From JBQTGK01 sp052400665 (GTDB taxonomy: Bacteria > Bacteroidota > Bacteroidia > Bacteroidales > Marinifilaceae): DNA of 64,000 nucleotides. The position numbers were made by a program, and so were the translations under genes. This document shows, one piece after another, positions 43,688 through 51,481 of this stretch. The notes beneath the pieces are model-generated. The model was not told the DNA's origin, searched no databases, and was given only the letters and a program-made list of their open reading frames with translations. The first letter of the stretch is position 1, and each line of letters begins with the position of its first letter. The stretch lies in NCBI GenBank assembly GCA_052400665.1, contig JBQTGK010000003.1; one strand, given 5' to 3'.

Positions 43688-45301
43688 ATGAAGAAATTAA
43701 TAATTGCAATGTTTGCAACGACGGCATTTTTTTGTCAAAGTTCTTTTGCTCAAGGGGTTTTAGAGCAAGTTAATGATCCTTTTTTTGGAGAGAGTTGTAC
43801 AAGTATTATGGTTGGGAAAAAAGCATCGGTCGATGGTTCTGTAATTACCAGCCACACTTGCGACGGGCGATACAGAACATGGCTGCAAGTTGAAAAAGCA
43901 GAGAAATTTGCAAAAGATACGACTACTAAGATTTATAAGGGAACATTAAAAACAGAAACTGCCTGGGACAGACGAAAAATGATTGTTGCAGGAGAAATTC
44001 CTCAGGCAAAAGAAACGTATTCATTTTTAAATACAGCCTATCCATGTTTAAATGAAAAGCAGTTGGCTATGGGCGAAACTACCATTGTTGGACCAAAGGA
44101 ACTGGTAAATGAAAATGGAATGTTCTTGATTGAAGAGTTGGAGCGTATTGCTTTGCAACGATGTTCTACTGCCCGTGATGCAATTAAATTAATTGGCAAG
44201 TTAATTAAAGATTATGGCTATGGCGATTGGGGAGAATGTATTACCATTGCAGATAAAAAAGAGGTGTGGCAGCTTGAAATTTTTGGCCAAGGGCCAGATA
44301 AAATTGGTGGTGTATGGGCTGCTCAGCGTATTCCTGACGATCATGTAGGTGTGTCGGCAAATATTTCTAGAATTGGGGTAATCGATAAAAAGAACAAAGA
44401 TTATTTTATGTATTCGGACAATGTTTTCTCTGTTGCAAAAGAGTTAAATCGTTGGGATGGAAAAGGAGAGTTTAAATTCTGGAAGGCCTACGGAAAAGTG
44501 GAAAAACCATTTAAAATTCGGGAGTTTTTTATTTTAAATGCTTTGGCTCCATCATTACAATTAGCTTTTGAAGCCGATGAATTGCCTTTTTCGGTTAAGC
44601 CAGATCATAAGGTGTCGGTTCGTGATGTAATTGCTCTTTATCGCGAAACTTATGAGGGAACTGAGTATGATATGACTCAGGATCTGAAGGTTTTGAAGAA
44701 AAAATACAATGATAGAAAAGAGGAAATAGGTGTCGATACTTTAATTGCGCCAAATGCTCATCCATGGCCAACAAGAGATCATCGTAATCTGCGAAATTAT
44801 CTGAAAGAGGGCAGTGTTGAGTATCAAAGAACTGTTGCTGTTTCGTGGTGTTCATATTCTCACATTATTCAGTTAAGAGACTGGCTACCCGATGAAATTG
44901 GTGGTAGAGCCTGGTTTTCTTTCGATAATCCAGCACAGAGTCCTCGTATTCCTATTTATTCGGGAACTACAAAATTGCCAGAAAGCTTTCAGTTTTGTGG
45001 ACAGAAACGTTATCGAGAAGATGCTGCTATTTGGCAATATCGTAAAGCCAACAAACTGGCTACATTACAATGGCAAACTACTCGTAAAGGGATGATGGAA
45101 GAAGTGACCTATTTCGAAAATAAGGGTTTTTCGGATGCTGAGTATGTAGAGGCTAAAGTTAAAGGCTTATTAAAAGAGGGTAAAAAAGAGGAAGCTGAAG
45201 TATTACTAAACAAATTTACCCGTGATTTTACTGGTGCAACTATGCTTCGCTGGAAAGAGCTGGAGAATAAATATTGGGGGAAATTTGGTTTGGGATTCTA
45301 A
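43688..45301 (+). CDS. Secreted C69-family dipeptidase
   Basis: 537 aa. Signal peptide 1-21 (QSSFAQ). The Ntn-type nucleophile is Cys37 in GESCTSIMVGKKASVDGSVI, followed by TSHTCDGRYRTWL, a close match to peptidase family C69 (PF03577). Further family blocks are NENGMFLIEELERIALQRCS, GDWGECITIADKKEVWQLE and QRTVAVSWCSYSHIIQLRDW. It probably cleaves dipeptides in the periplasm. The residues between signal peptide and Cys37 may be a short propeptide. Monocistronic. Confidence 0.92.
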   Translation: MKKLIIAMFATTAFFCQSSFAQGVLEQVNDPFFGESCTSIMVGKKASVDGSVITSHTCDGRYRTWLQVEKAEKFAKDTTTKIYKGTLKTETAWDRRKMIVAGEIPQAKETYSFLNTAYPCLNEKQLAMGETTIVGPKELVNENGMFLIEELERIALQRCSTARDAIKLIGKLIKDYGYGDWGECITIADKKEVWQLEIFGQGPDKIGGVWAAQRIPDDHVGVSANISRIGVIDKKNKDYFMYSDNVFSVAKELNRWDGKGEFKFWKAYGKVEKPFKIREFFILNALAPSLQLAFEADELPFSVKPDHKVSVRDVIALYRETYEGTEYDMTQDLKVLKKKYNDRKEEIGVDTLIAPNAHPWPTRDHRNLRNYLKEGSVEYQRTVAVSWCSYSHIIQLRDWLPDEIGGRAWFSFDNPAQSPRIPIYSGTTKLPESFQFCGQKRYREDAAIWQYRKANKLATLQWQTTRKGMMEEVTYFENKGFSDAEYVEAKVKGLLKEGKKEEAEVLLNKFTRDFTGATMLRWKELENKYWGKFGLGF

Positions 45302-45321
45302 TTAATTAAAAAGATAAAAAG

Positions 45322-45356
45322 AAGCCATTTACTGTTTAATGTAAATGGCTTTTTTG
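45322..45356. terminator. Bidirectional terminator between convergent genes
   Basis: agccatttac (45323-45332) pairs with gtaaatggct (45341-45350), with A-rich sequence before and T after. Confidence 0.85.
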
Positions 45357-45791
45357 TTATTGTTCTTCGGCAAATTCTTTAAACATATTTAGGTATTTTA
45401 AGCTCTGTTTTTTAAATGCTCCTGGCATTATCCAGCTAAATATTTTTATGAACCCTTTCAGTTGAAATTCCTGTTCTGTAAAGTATTTTGTTTTATTATC
45501 AGAAATTGAAACAAAACTGATTTTAGCCAAATTATAAACTCCTTTTGCTTCGTAGCTTGCAATAAGTTCTTCGGGGAGATTGTTGCTTAAAATAGTTTCT
45601 ATCATTTCAATTTCTCTTTTACCATTTTTAAAAAGCATTTTTGTTGTTGAGCCTTTTTCTCTAGGTTTACCTTCTAAATGTTCAAGAGACTGCAAGCCGT
45701 TCATCCATTTAAACAGCTTATCTTCATCTTTAAAAAGTGCTACAACTTCATCAATGGGTTTATTGATTTCAACTTCAAGGGAGTATTTCAT
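45357..45791 (-). CDS. SRPBCC (START-like) domain protein
   Basis: 144 aa. The helix-grip fold pattern runs from MKYSLEVEINKPIDEVVALF through KWMNGLQSLEHLEGKPREKG and LFKNGKREIEMIETI to the closing helix AFKKQSLKYLNMFKEFAEEQ. This family binds small hydrophobic ligands; the ligand is unknown. It is 69 bases downstream of a methyltransferase on the same strand, possibly co-transcribed. Confidence 0.85.
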   Translation of the reverse strand: MKYSLEVEINKPIDEVVALFKDEDKLFKWMNGLQSLEHLEGKPREKGSTTKMLFKNGKREIEMIETILSNNLPEELIASYEAKGVYNLAKISFVSISDNKTKYFTEQEFQLKGFIKIFSWIMPGAFKKQSLKYLNMFKEFAEEQ

Positions 45792-45859
45792 AAAGATCTT
45801 TTGAATTTTAATTATAGAAATGTACTGTTGCTAAGTAAGGTACAAAAAATCTAAATTAT

Positions 45860-46591
45860 TTAGAAACTTGCTTCAACAATTAAAGGCATGCTGTTTTTTG
45901 TTAATTCTTCTCTTTTAAAATTGCCATAGAATTTAATTTTAGAAAAACCGGTTTCGAGAAGTAATTTTTCAATTGTCTGTTTTCTTAGAGCTAACAGAGG
46001 AATACAGTTACGAATTTTATTTTTAGAGTCTTTAATTGTTAGGATCGTTTCAAATTCTACTTTGTTTTCTTTTTGCAAGTAATTGTAGTTTCTCTCGAAT
46101 TTAATAGTCTTATTTTCAATGCTTGGCAGAGAAGTAATATTCTGATCGATGATTCTATCGTAATTAATAATTTGAAATAGTAGCTTGCCTGAAGATTTAA
46201 GAACCATTTGTGCTTTTTTAAAAAAATCGGCTACCATTTCTTCAGATTCTAAATGAACTAAAGTATTGCCAAAACAAGCAATAATATCGAAATTCGATTC
46301 ACCAAAAGAGGAGCCAATATTAAGCATGTTTTCAAATTTAAACTTTAAATTTTTTTTTGCATTTGTTTTCGTCATTGCTCTTTTTACCATTGCTTTATCT
46401 AAATCTATTCCAACTACTTTTTTGTAGTTTTTTGCTAATTCCACAGATAAATTTCCGGTTGCACAGCCAATATCCAAAATAGATAGTTCTGATGCTGATT
46501 TAGAATGTGATTTTTGTATGAATTCCAATTGAATTTTATTCAGAGGAAAGATGTATTCGTAATAGGTAGATATGCTTTGATAGAAATTCAT
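45860..46591 (-). CDS. Class I SAM-dependent methyltransferase
   Basis: 243 aa. Motif I ILDIGCATGNLSVELA (about 38-53), acidic motif VVGIDLDKAMVKRAM, then FDIIACFGNTLVHLES and GKLLFQIINYDRI. Small-molecule methyltransferase type 11/25 core with a C-terminal beta cap. The substrate is not deducible. It begins a probable two-gene minus-strand operon with the SRPBCC protein. Confidence 0.87.
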   Translation of the reverse strand: MNFYQSISTYYEYIFPLNKIQLEFIQKSHSKSASELSILDIGCATGNLSVELAKNYKKVVGIDLDKAMVKRAMTKTNAKKNLKFKFENMLNIGSSFGESNFDIIACFGNTLVHLESEEMVADFFKKAQMVLKSSGKLLFQIINYDRIIDQNITSLPSIENKTIKFERNYNYLQKENKVEFETILTIKDSKNKIRNCIPLLALRKQTIEKLLLETGFSKIKFYGNFKREELTKNSMPLIVEASF

Positions 46592-46854
46592 GTTTTCTAT
46601 ATTTAGTTTTAAGAATACTGCAAGATATATAATTTAAGAGGTTTTTATAAAAACGGATTGTAATTGCTTGATAAATTCCGTGAGAACAAAGTTTCTATTT
46701 ATGTGGTGGCAAAGAGAATTAATTGTAGGCTTGGTGATTTTTTTTCTAAAATAAAATGGAATAAATAAGTGCTAAAATAGAATGGTAGTAAAAGTAATAT
46801 GTCGAAAAATGGTTCTATAACCTGCTTTTTTATGCTATAGAATAGTTTAAACGT
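46592..46854. other. Intergenic region between divergent genes
   Basis: AT-rich. ttctata (46813-46819) and tatagaa (46836-46842) form a 7-bp hairpin without T-run. No cobalamin riboswitch was found here. No ORF. Confidence 0.4.
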
Positions 46855-46885
46855 ATTGTCTGAAATTTAAATTAAGATATCTTTG
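46855..46885 (+). promoter_or_regulatory. Promoter of the TonB receptor at 46960
   Basis: ATTG (46855-46858) - N19 - TATCTTTG (46878-46885). Leader of about 70 bases. Confidence 0.7.
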
Positions 46886-46959
46886 TTTTTTATTCTTTCT
46901 GTCTGAATTAATAGGAAGAATAAATAGTATTTATATCATTATTAATATTTTTTTAAACA

Positions 46960-49020
46960 ATGGAACAATTGAGAATTGTGTCGGAGAGACGTTCTCAGGT
47001 GTCTCGTTTCAAAAGGTGGAGTCGTAAAGGCTTTGGCGTGTTTCAAAGTCTGAAACATGAGGTTACTATAGGTTGTCTTGTTGCAACTTATTTAAGTACC
47101 GCCACCATTGAAAAAGCAAGTGCACAAACCGAAACTATCTATGTAAACCAGGATCAGAAACTGGATGAGGTGGTTGTGAGTGCTCAGAGAACACCCGTAA
47201 CGTACTCTCAGGTTGCCAGAGTGGTAACCGTAATGGAGAGAGAGGAAATTAGTGCTACACCAGTACAAAGTGTACAGGATCTTTTAGAACATTTGCTGAA
47301 TGTGGATGTGCGGCAAAGAGGAAATCATGGAGTGCAGGCCGATGTGAGTATTCGCGGAGGAAGCTTTGATCAAACCATGATTTTGCTAAATGGTGTAAAC
47401 ATTACCGATCCGCAGACAGGTCACTTGAGTATGAATTTACCGGTAGATCTGGAAAGTATTGAACGTGTTGAAATTCTTCACGGACCTGGCGCCAGAGTTT
47501 TTGGTCCCAATGCGTTTAGTGGAGCCATTAATTTTATTACTGGCACCAAAAGAAAAAATAACATTAAACTTGCTGCCAGTGCAGGCGAAGATGGGTTTTA
47601 TTCCGTATCTGCAGCAGCAACTTACCTTACAGGTTCTCTTAAATCTTATGTTGCCCTAAGTCGTAAAGCCAGTGATGGGTATATCGAAAATACCGATTTT
47701 ATATCTACAAATCTTTTTTATCAGGGACAATTATCTACTTCTCAAGGTGATTTAGATCTTCAGGTGGGATATAATACCAAGGGATTTGGGGCCAATAGTT
47801 TTTATACGCCAGCCTATCCAAATCAGTACGAGGAAAATAAAACTACATTCGCCAGCTTGCGATTTTCAACCAAGGGGAAGGTAAAATTTACTCCAGTAGT
47901 ATACTGGCGTCGTCATCAGGATCGTTTCGAATTATTTCGTGACAATCCTGCCTCATGGTATACCTCGCATAATTATCATTTAACCGATGTTTATGGTACA
48001 AACCTGAATACCAGTTTTAACTGGGCATTGGGAAAGAGTGCCACAGGTGTAGAATTTAGATCGGAGAATATCTGGAGTAATGTATTGGGTGAGGAGATGG
48101 ATGAACCTATGAAAGTGCCAGGAGAGAGAGGAGCTTTTTTTACCAAGCAGCATACTCGTACCAACATGAGCTATTTTCTGGAGCATAATGTTTATCTCGA
48201 TAGATTGACTATTTCTGCAGGAATTATGGCAAATTGGAATTCCGATTTGGGTCGTGACTTTAACTTTTATCCAGGTGTTGATGTGAGTTATCAGCTAAAA
48301 GAGAATTTAAAATGGTATGCATCGCTTAATCACTCTTTGCGTATGCCTACGTTTACAGATCTTTACTATGCAGGACCTACAAATATTGGAAATGCAGATC
48401 TTGAACCCGAAGAAGCAACCACTTGGGAGAGTGGGTTTAAATATAATAATCACTTGTTCAGAGCACATGCTTCCATCTTTTATCGTAAGGGAACAAACAT
48501 GATTGATTGGGTAAAAATGAATGCAGAAGATAAGTGGCAAAGCCAGAATTTAACTGATATAAATACTTTAGGACTGGAATTTTCTGCTCAATTGTATCCA
48601 AAAGCAATTTGGGGTAAGGATTTTCCTTTAAAAAGTCTGAAAATGACTTATGCTTACCTGAATATGGATAAATCTTCCGATGAATTTATCTCTTTGTATG
48701 TATTGGATAATCTGAAACACAAACTGAGTCTTACTTCCGATTACAGGATTTGGGATAATTTGGGAACCTCATGGACTATTTCTTATCAGAATCGCGAAGG
48801 TGGATATATTTATTACGACAAGGCCAATAGCACTTACGGCGAGGAGCGTAGTTATTCTCCTTTCTGGCTAATGGATGCACGTATTTATTATCAAAAACCT
48901 AAGTATACAGTATATGCTGAGGCGTCTAATGTTCTGGATAAGGAGTATTATGATAGAGGTAATATTACTCAGCCAGGCAGATGGCTAAGAGTAGGAGTAA
49001 AGCTGAATCTCGATTTATAG
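46960..49020 (+). CDS. TonB-dependent receptor with long basic N-terminal signal extension
   Basis: 686 aa. The first ~56 residues are unusual. A basic stretch (SERRSQVSRFKRWSRKGFG) and SLKHEVTIG precede the hydrophobic core CLVATYLSTATIEKASAQ, giving a much longer signal than normal. The plug has LDEVVVSAQRTPVTYSQVAR (TonB box region), VSIRGGSFDQTMILLNGVNI and VERVEILHGPGARVFGPNAF. The barrel ends GRWLRVGVKLNLDL. I associate this RxSRKGxxxFxSLxxxVxIG leader with some Bacteroidota BtuB-like receptors, from memory. The substrate is not shown; there is no riboswitch or transporter next to it. Confidence 0.88.
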   Translation: MEQLRIVSERRSQVSRFKRWSRKGFGVFQSLKHEVTIGCLVATYLSTATIEKASAQTETIYVNQDQKLDEVVVSAQRTPVTYSQVARVVTVMEREEISATPVQSVQDLLEHLLNVDVRQRGNHGVQADVSIRGGSFDQTMILLNGVNITDPQTGHLSMNLPVDLESIERVEILHGPGARVFGPNAFSGAINFITGTKRKNNIKLAASAGEDGFYSVSAAATYLTGSLKSYVALSRKASDGYIENTDFISTNLFYQGQLSTSQGDLDLQVGYNTKGFGANSFYTPAYPNQYEENKTTFASLRFSTKGKVKFTPVVYWRRHQDRFELFRDNPASWYTSHNYHLTDVYGTNLNTSFNWALGKSATGVEFRSENIWSNVLGEEMDEPMKVPGERGAFFTKQHTRTNMSYFLEHNVYLDRLTISAGIMANWNSDLGRDFNFYPGVDVSYQLKENLKWYASLNHSLRMPTFTDLYYAGPTNIGNADLEPEEATTWESGFKYNNHLFRAHASIFYRKGTNMIDWVKMNAEDKWQSQNLTDINTLGLEFSAQLYPKAIWGKDFPLKSLKMTYAYLNMDKSSDEFISLYVLDNLKHKLSLTSDYRIWDNLGTSWTISYQNREGGYIYYDKANSTYGEERSYSPFWLMDARIYYQKPKYTVYAEASNVLDKEYYDRGNITQPGRWLRVGVKLNLDL

Positions 49021-49084
49021 AGGTTTTAGGACAGCTATAGCTTAGACGAGGTTCTTTATTCCCCATAATTTAATTTCGATTGTT

Positions 49085-49195
49085 GGGACAGACTATTTCC
49101 TGTCCCGATTTTATCGGGAAGACCCGCTTGGTTTATGCTGAGCTTTTCGAGGTGTTTGATGTGAAAGATTCTCCGCTAGGCTAATAGCCTAGCGG
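49085..49195. repeat. Cluster of REP-like palindromes
   Basis: gggaca/tgtccc (49085-49106), cccgat/atcggg (49104-49118), and a perfect 10-bp stem ccgctaggct/agcctagcgg (49173-49195). GC-rich compared with the surroundings and without T-runs. It separates the receptor gene from the Fic remnant. Confidence 0.6.
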
Positions 49196-49222
49196 CTACC
49201 TAATTGATTAGGCTTTCGTGCT

Positions 49223-49459
49223 TTATTGCTTCTGTATTTCGATCAATTCTCTATTCACATATAGGGTTTCTCGTCCTACTTTTTGAGATTCAAGCACATT
49301 AATACTTTCTAATTGTAATTCCACCAGTTCTGCCAAGGCAGCAGTTGCCTTGTTCGTTTGTCGAAGTACCTCGATAGTTTCTACCTTTTCTCTTAAAGGA
49401 GGAAGCTTTTCAGTTTTTATATGGTGCATTTTGTCCCATGTTCCTTTTATTTGCACCAA
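49223..49459 (-). pseudogene. Fic-family remnant with the catalytic core deleted
   Basis: 78 codons. Residues ~18-45 (LPPLREKVETIEVLRQTNKA, TAALAEL) match the N-terminal domain of Fic AMP-transferase-like proteins. Residues ~46-78 (VELQLESINVLESQKVGRET, LYVNRELIEI) match the winged-helix end of the same proteins. About 250 residues in between, including the HxFx(D/E)GNGRxxR motif, are missing, so the two ends have been joined in frame. No AMPylation activity is possible. It could still be expressed as a micro-protein. It lies between REP-like palindromes and a transposase remnant. Confidence 0.65.
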
Positions 49460-49481
49460 AATACAAAATTAGATGCATGTA

Positions 49482-50097
49482 TTAATAGTGTGGGACTTTT
49501 TGTACTGTATGAAGCTTAATGGCAGTTTGTCTAAAAGCTAAGAAAACTGCGTAATTAAAATTTAAATATAGCGGTTTTGAGGATACATAAAAATTGAAAA
49601 CACTTTTAATTTGAAGTAGAATTGAGGCTTTTATTTTGGCTAGTTTCAACTCAAATAGTATCATTATTTCAAGAAAAGAGAATAAATGCTGTATTGCATA
49701 TTTCATAAGTGTTTCCACTCCAGTAATATTGATTAAACGACGCAAGTTATAGGCTGTCATAATAAAGCCCACATCTGCACTAGCTCTTCTAATTCCTTTT
49801 TTGTCATAATGTGATTGAAACCCCATTGTCGTTTTATGGTTTCGTAGGGATGCTCGACTATGGCTTGCCGTTTTTTGTAATAGCTCTGATTCTGATTTAC
49901 CCGTTGTTTGTTTTTGCCGATGAGATTCTGATGTTTGCTTCGTTGAGTAGCCCTACCTCAAACAGCTTTACTGTATTGATCCTTTACCTTTAAGCCTTAG
50001 TGGTGTATCGTTTAAATAGGTAAGTTTTGGCTTTGTGGACAAGTATAATAGTCTTCTTGTTTATTGGACTTGAAGTTGCCTACATTATATTCTGGAT
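49482..50097 (-). pseudogene. IS1182-like transposase remnant, frameshifted
   Basis: Reading leftward from 50097 in shifting frames gives NVGNFKSNKQEDYYTCPQSQ, YLNDTPLRLKGKGSIQ then a stop, YYKKRQAIVEHPYETIKRQW, and ADVGFIMTAYNLRRLINI. These are the C-terminal half of an IS1182/DDE_Tnp_1_6-type transposase. Between the last two blocks a run of six A (plus T at 49797-49802) puts the halves in different frames; seven would restore the frame. The N-terminal half and DDE start are missing, and no terminal inverted repeats are visible. Non-functional. Confidence 0.75.
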
Positions 50098-50119
50098 TAT
50101 CCAGTTATGCTACGCGTCC
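50098..50119 (-). pseudogene. 5' fragment of a tRNA-Arg(ACG) gene
   Basis: The 22 bases match the 5' end of the three intact tRNA-Arg genes (acceptor strand GGACGCG plus D-arm to GGATA) and stop abruptly where the transposase remnant begins. It lies 121 bases downstream of intact copy 3 on the same strand, so it is probably the stump of a former fourth, tandem copy. Confidence 0.8.
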
Positions 50120-50155
50120 AGAAATATTATTTAATTTTCCAATTTTTAAATCAGA

Positions 50156-50190
50156 AATAAAAAATCGCTACCGGATGAAGGGTAGCGATC
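50156..50190 (-). terminator. Terminator of tRNA-Arg copy 3
   Basis: atcgctacc pairs with gggtagcgat around 50164-50189. On the minus strand the stem is followed by a T-run. Confidence 0.8.
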
Positions 50191-50240
50191 TCTTAACTTA
50201 GAGGGTGGAAGCCCCTTTAGTCTAAGCAAGCTCTTTAATG

Positions 50241-50314
50241 TGAACACGGAGGGATTCGAACCCCCAACCTCCACGGCCGTAACGTGGTGCACTATCCAGT
50301 TATGCTACGCGTCC
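50241..50314 (-). tRNA. tRNA-Arg(ACG), copy 3
   Basis: Same 74-nt cloverleaf and ACG anticodon as copies 1 and 2, with one difference in the T-loop (TTCGAAT instead of TTCGACT). The flanks outside the leader are different, so this copy is not part of the recent 120-bp duplication. Confidence 0.96.
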
Positions 50315-50333
50315 ATATCTCTTAAAGACGCTG

Positions 50334-50366
50334 CAAATATAGGGGTTTTAGGATGTGAAGTGCAAA
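50334..50366 (-). promoter_or_regulatory. Promoter of tRNA-Arg copy 3
   Basis: Minus strand TTTG (50363-50366) - N21 - TATATTTG (50334-50341), the same as for the other two tRNA-Arg genes. Confidence 0.8.
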
Positions 50367-50715
50367 TGTTTTTGCAATTATTTTTTATATAACAACATAA
50401 AAAATGCTAATGTGTTTATTGGTAGAAAATTAGGATGTAAAAAAAATATCAGAATTCTTAAAAAACGACGAAAGTCTGGTTTTAACAAATGGTTTTGGCA
50501 CAATTAACAATCCTTTAACAATGCTATTTCTAGACTTCAGTATTTTTTTATTTAAATTTAGTTTAAATAAATAATTGCTTAAATTGTAGATAAATCTATG
50601 TTTTTGTCTGTGTCAAAATAAATTTTTATTTGTGGAACAGAATTAGAAGTATAATCAATCGATTTTTTTAGAATGTAAAGGCAATTAAGAATTAGAAATT
50701 TAAAATGCGAAACTT
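50367..50715. other. Intergenic region upstream of the YceI gene
   Basis: AT-rich, no ORF. A TTTTGGCAC at 50493-50501 resembles a sigma-54 -24 element but has no matching -12 GC. Promoter not assigned. Confidence 0.35.
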
Positions 50716-51315
50716 ATGAAAAAAAATATTATTAATGCTGGAGTTGTACTAATTGCTATCGTTTTTCTATCTGTTAATACTTTATATGCAGATAATGGAA
50801 TAAAAAAAATAGATCATCAAAAAAGTAAGATAGAATGGTTAGGTAAAAAAGTTACTGGAGAACATTCCGGAACTATAAAAGTTAAGGAAGGCAGTATTGT
50901 TTTAAATGGAGATAAAATAGAAAAAGGAAGTTTTATTGTTGATATGACAAGTATAATTAATACTGATATTAAGGGTGAGGGATCTAGAGCTAAATTGGAA
51001 AGACATCTAAAATCGGAAGACTTTTTTGGTGTAGAGAAGTTTCCTCAGGCTAAATTTGTAATTGATGATTCGAAGTATCTAAATGATGGTAATTATAAAA
51101 TTAAGGGAGATATTACCATAAAAGGAATTACGCAGCCAATAGAGTTTAAGGTTAATTTGCATGCTCATGCAGATCTTATTCATATTAACGGAAAAGTGAT
51201 TATCGATAGAAGTAAGTTTAACATTCGCTATGGTTCGGGTACATTTTTCGAAAATTTGGGCGACAAAACAATTTATGATGATTTTGAGCTAAATTTGGAC
51301 TTGTATTTACGTTAA
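50716..51315 (+). CDS. YceI-family periplasmic protein
   Basis: 199 aa. Signal peptide 1-25 (NTLYAD), then the YceI lipocalin-like barrel: KIDHQKSKIEWLGKKVTGEH, GTIKVKEGSI, HLKSEDFFGVEKFPQAKFVI, YKIKGDITIKGITQPIEF and the closing DRSKFNIRYGSGTFFENLGD. Family members bind isoprenoid or other amphiphilic lipids in a deep pocket. Monocistronic with a terminator. Confidence 0.92.
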   Translation: MKKNIINAGVVLIAIVFLSVNTLYADNGIKKIDHQKSKIEWLGKKVTGEHSGTIKVKEGSIVLNGDKIEKGSFIVDMTSIINTDIKGEGSRAKLERHLKSEDFFGVEKFPQAKFVIDDSKYLNDGNYKIKGDITIKGITQPIEFKVNLHAHADLIHINGKVIIDRSKFNIRYGSGTFFENLGDKTIYDDFELNLDLYLR

Positions 51316-51337
51316 ATTATTTAATTGATAAAGTGAT

Positions 51338-51367
51338 ACCGGGTTTGCATAAATCCGGTTTTTTTTG
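51338..51367 (+). terminator. Intrinsic terminator of the YceI gene
   Basis: accgg-gttt / aaat-ccggt around 51338-51359 followed by eight T. Confidence 0.85.
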
Positions 51368-51481
51368 TGATGGATGTTAATATTTAAAGGAGTATAAATA
51401 TCTGCTGATAAGGGAATTTTTTGATCTTATTGTAAATAATTGTATTTTAATAAAGCTTTAAATCCTAAATCACATTCAACT

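Noticed and set aside
46592..46959. Possible third cobalamin riboswitch before the TonB receptor
   Set aside because: None of the conserved riboswitch blocks is present in this stretch.
49797..49802. Programmed frameshift at the A6 run of the IS1182-like transposase
   Set aside because: The fragment also carries in-frame stops and lacks its N-terminal half, so decay is the simpler explanation.
50493..50501. TTTTGGCAC resembling a sigma-54 -24 element before the YceI gene
   Set aside because: No -12 element at the right spacing, and it lies over 200 bases from the start codon.
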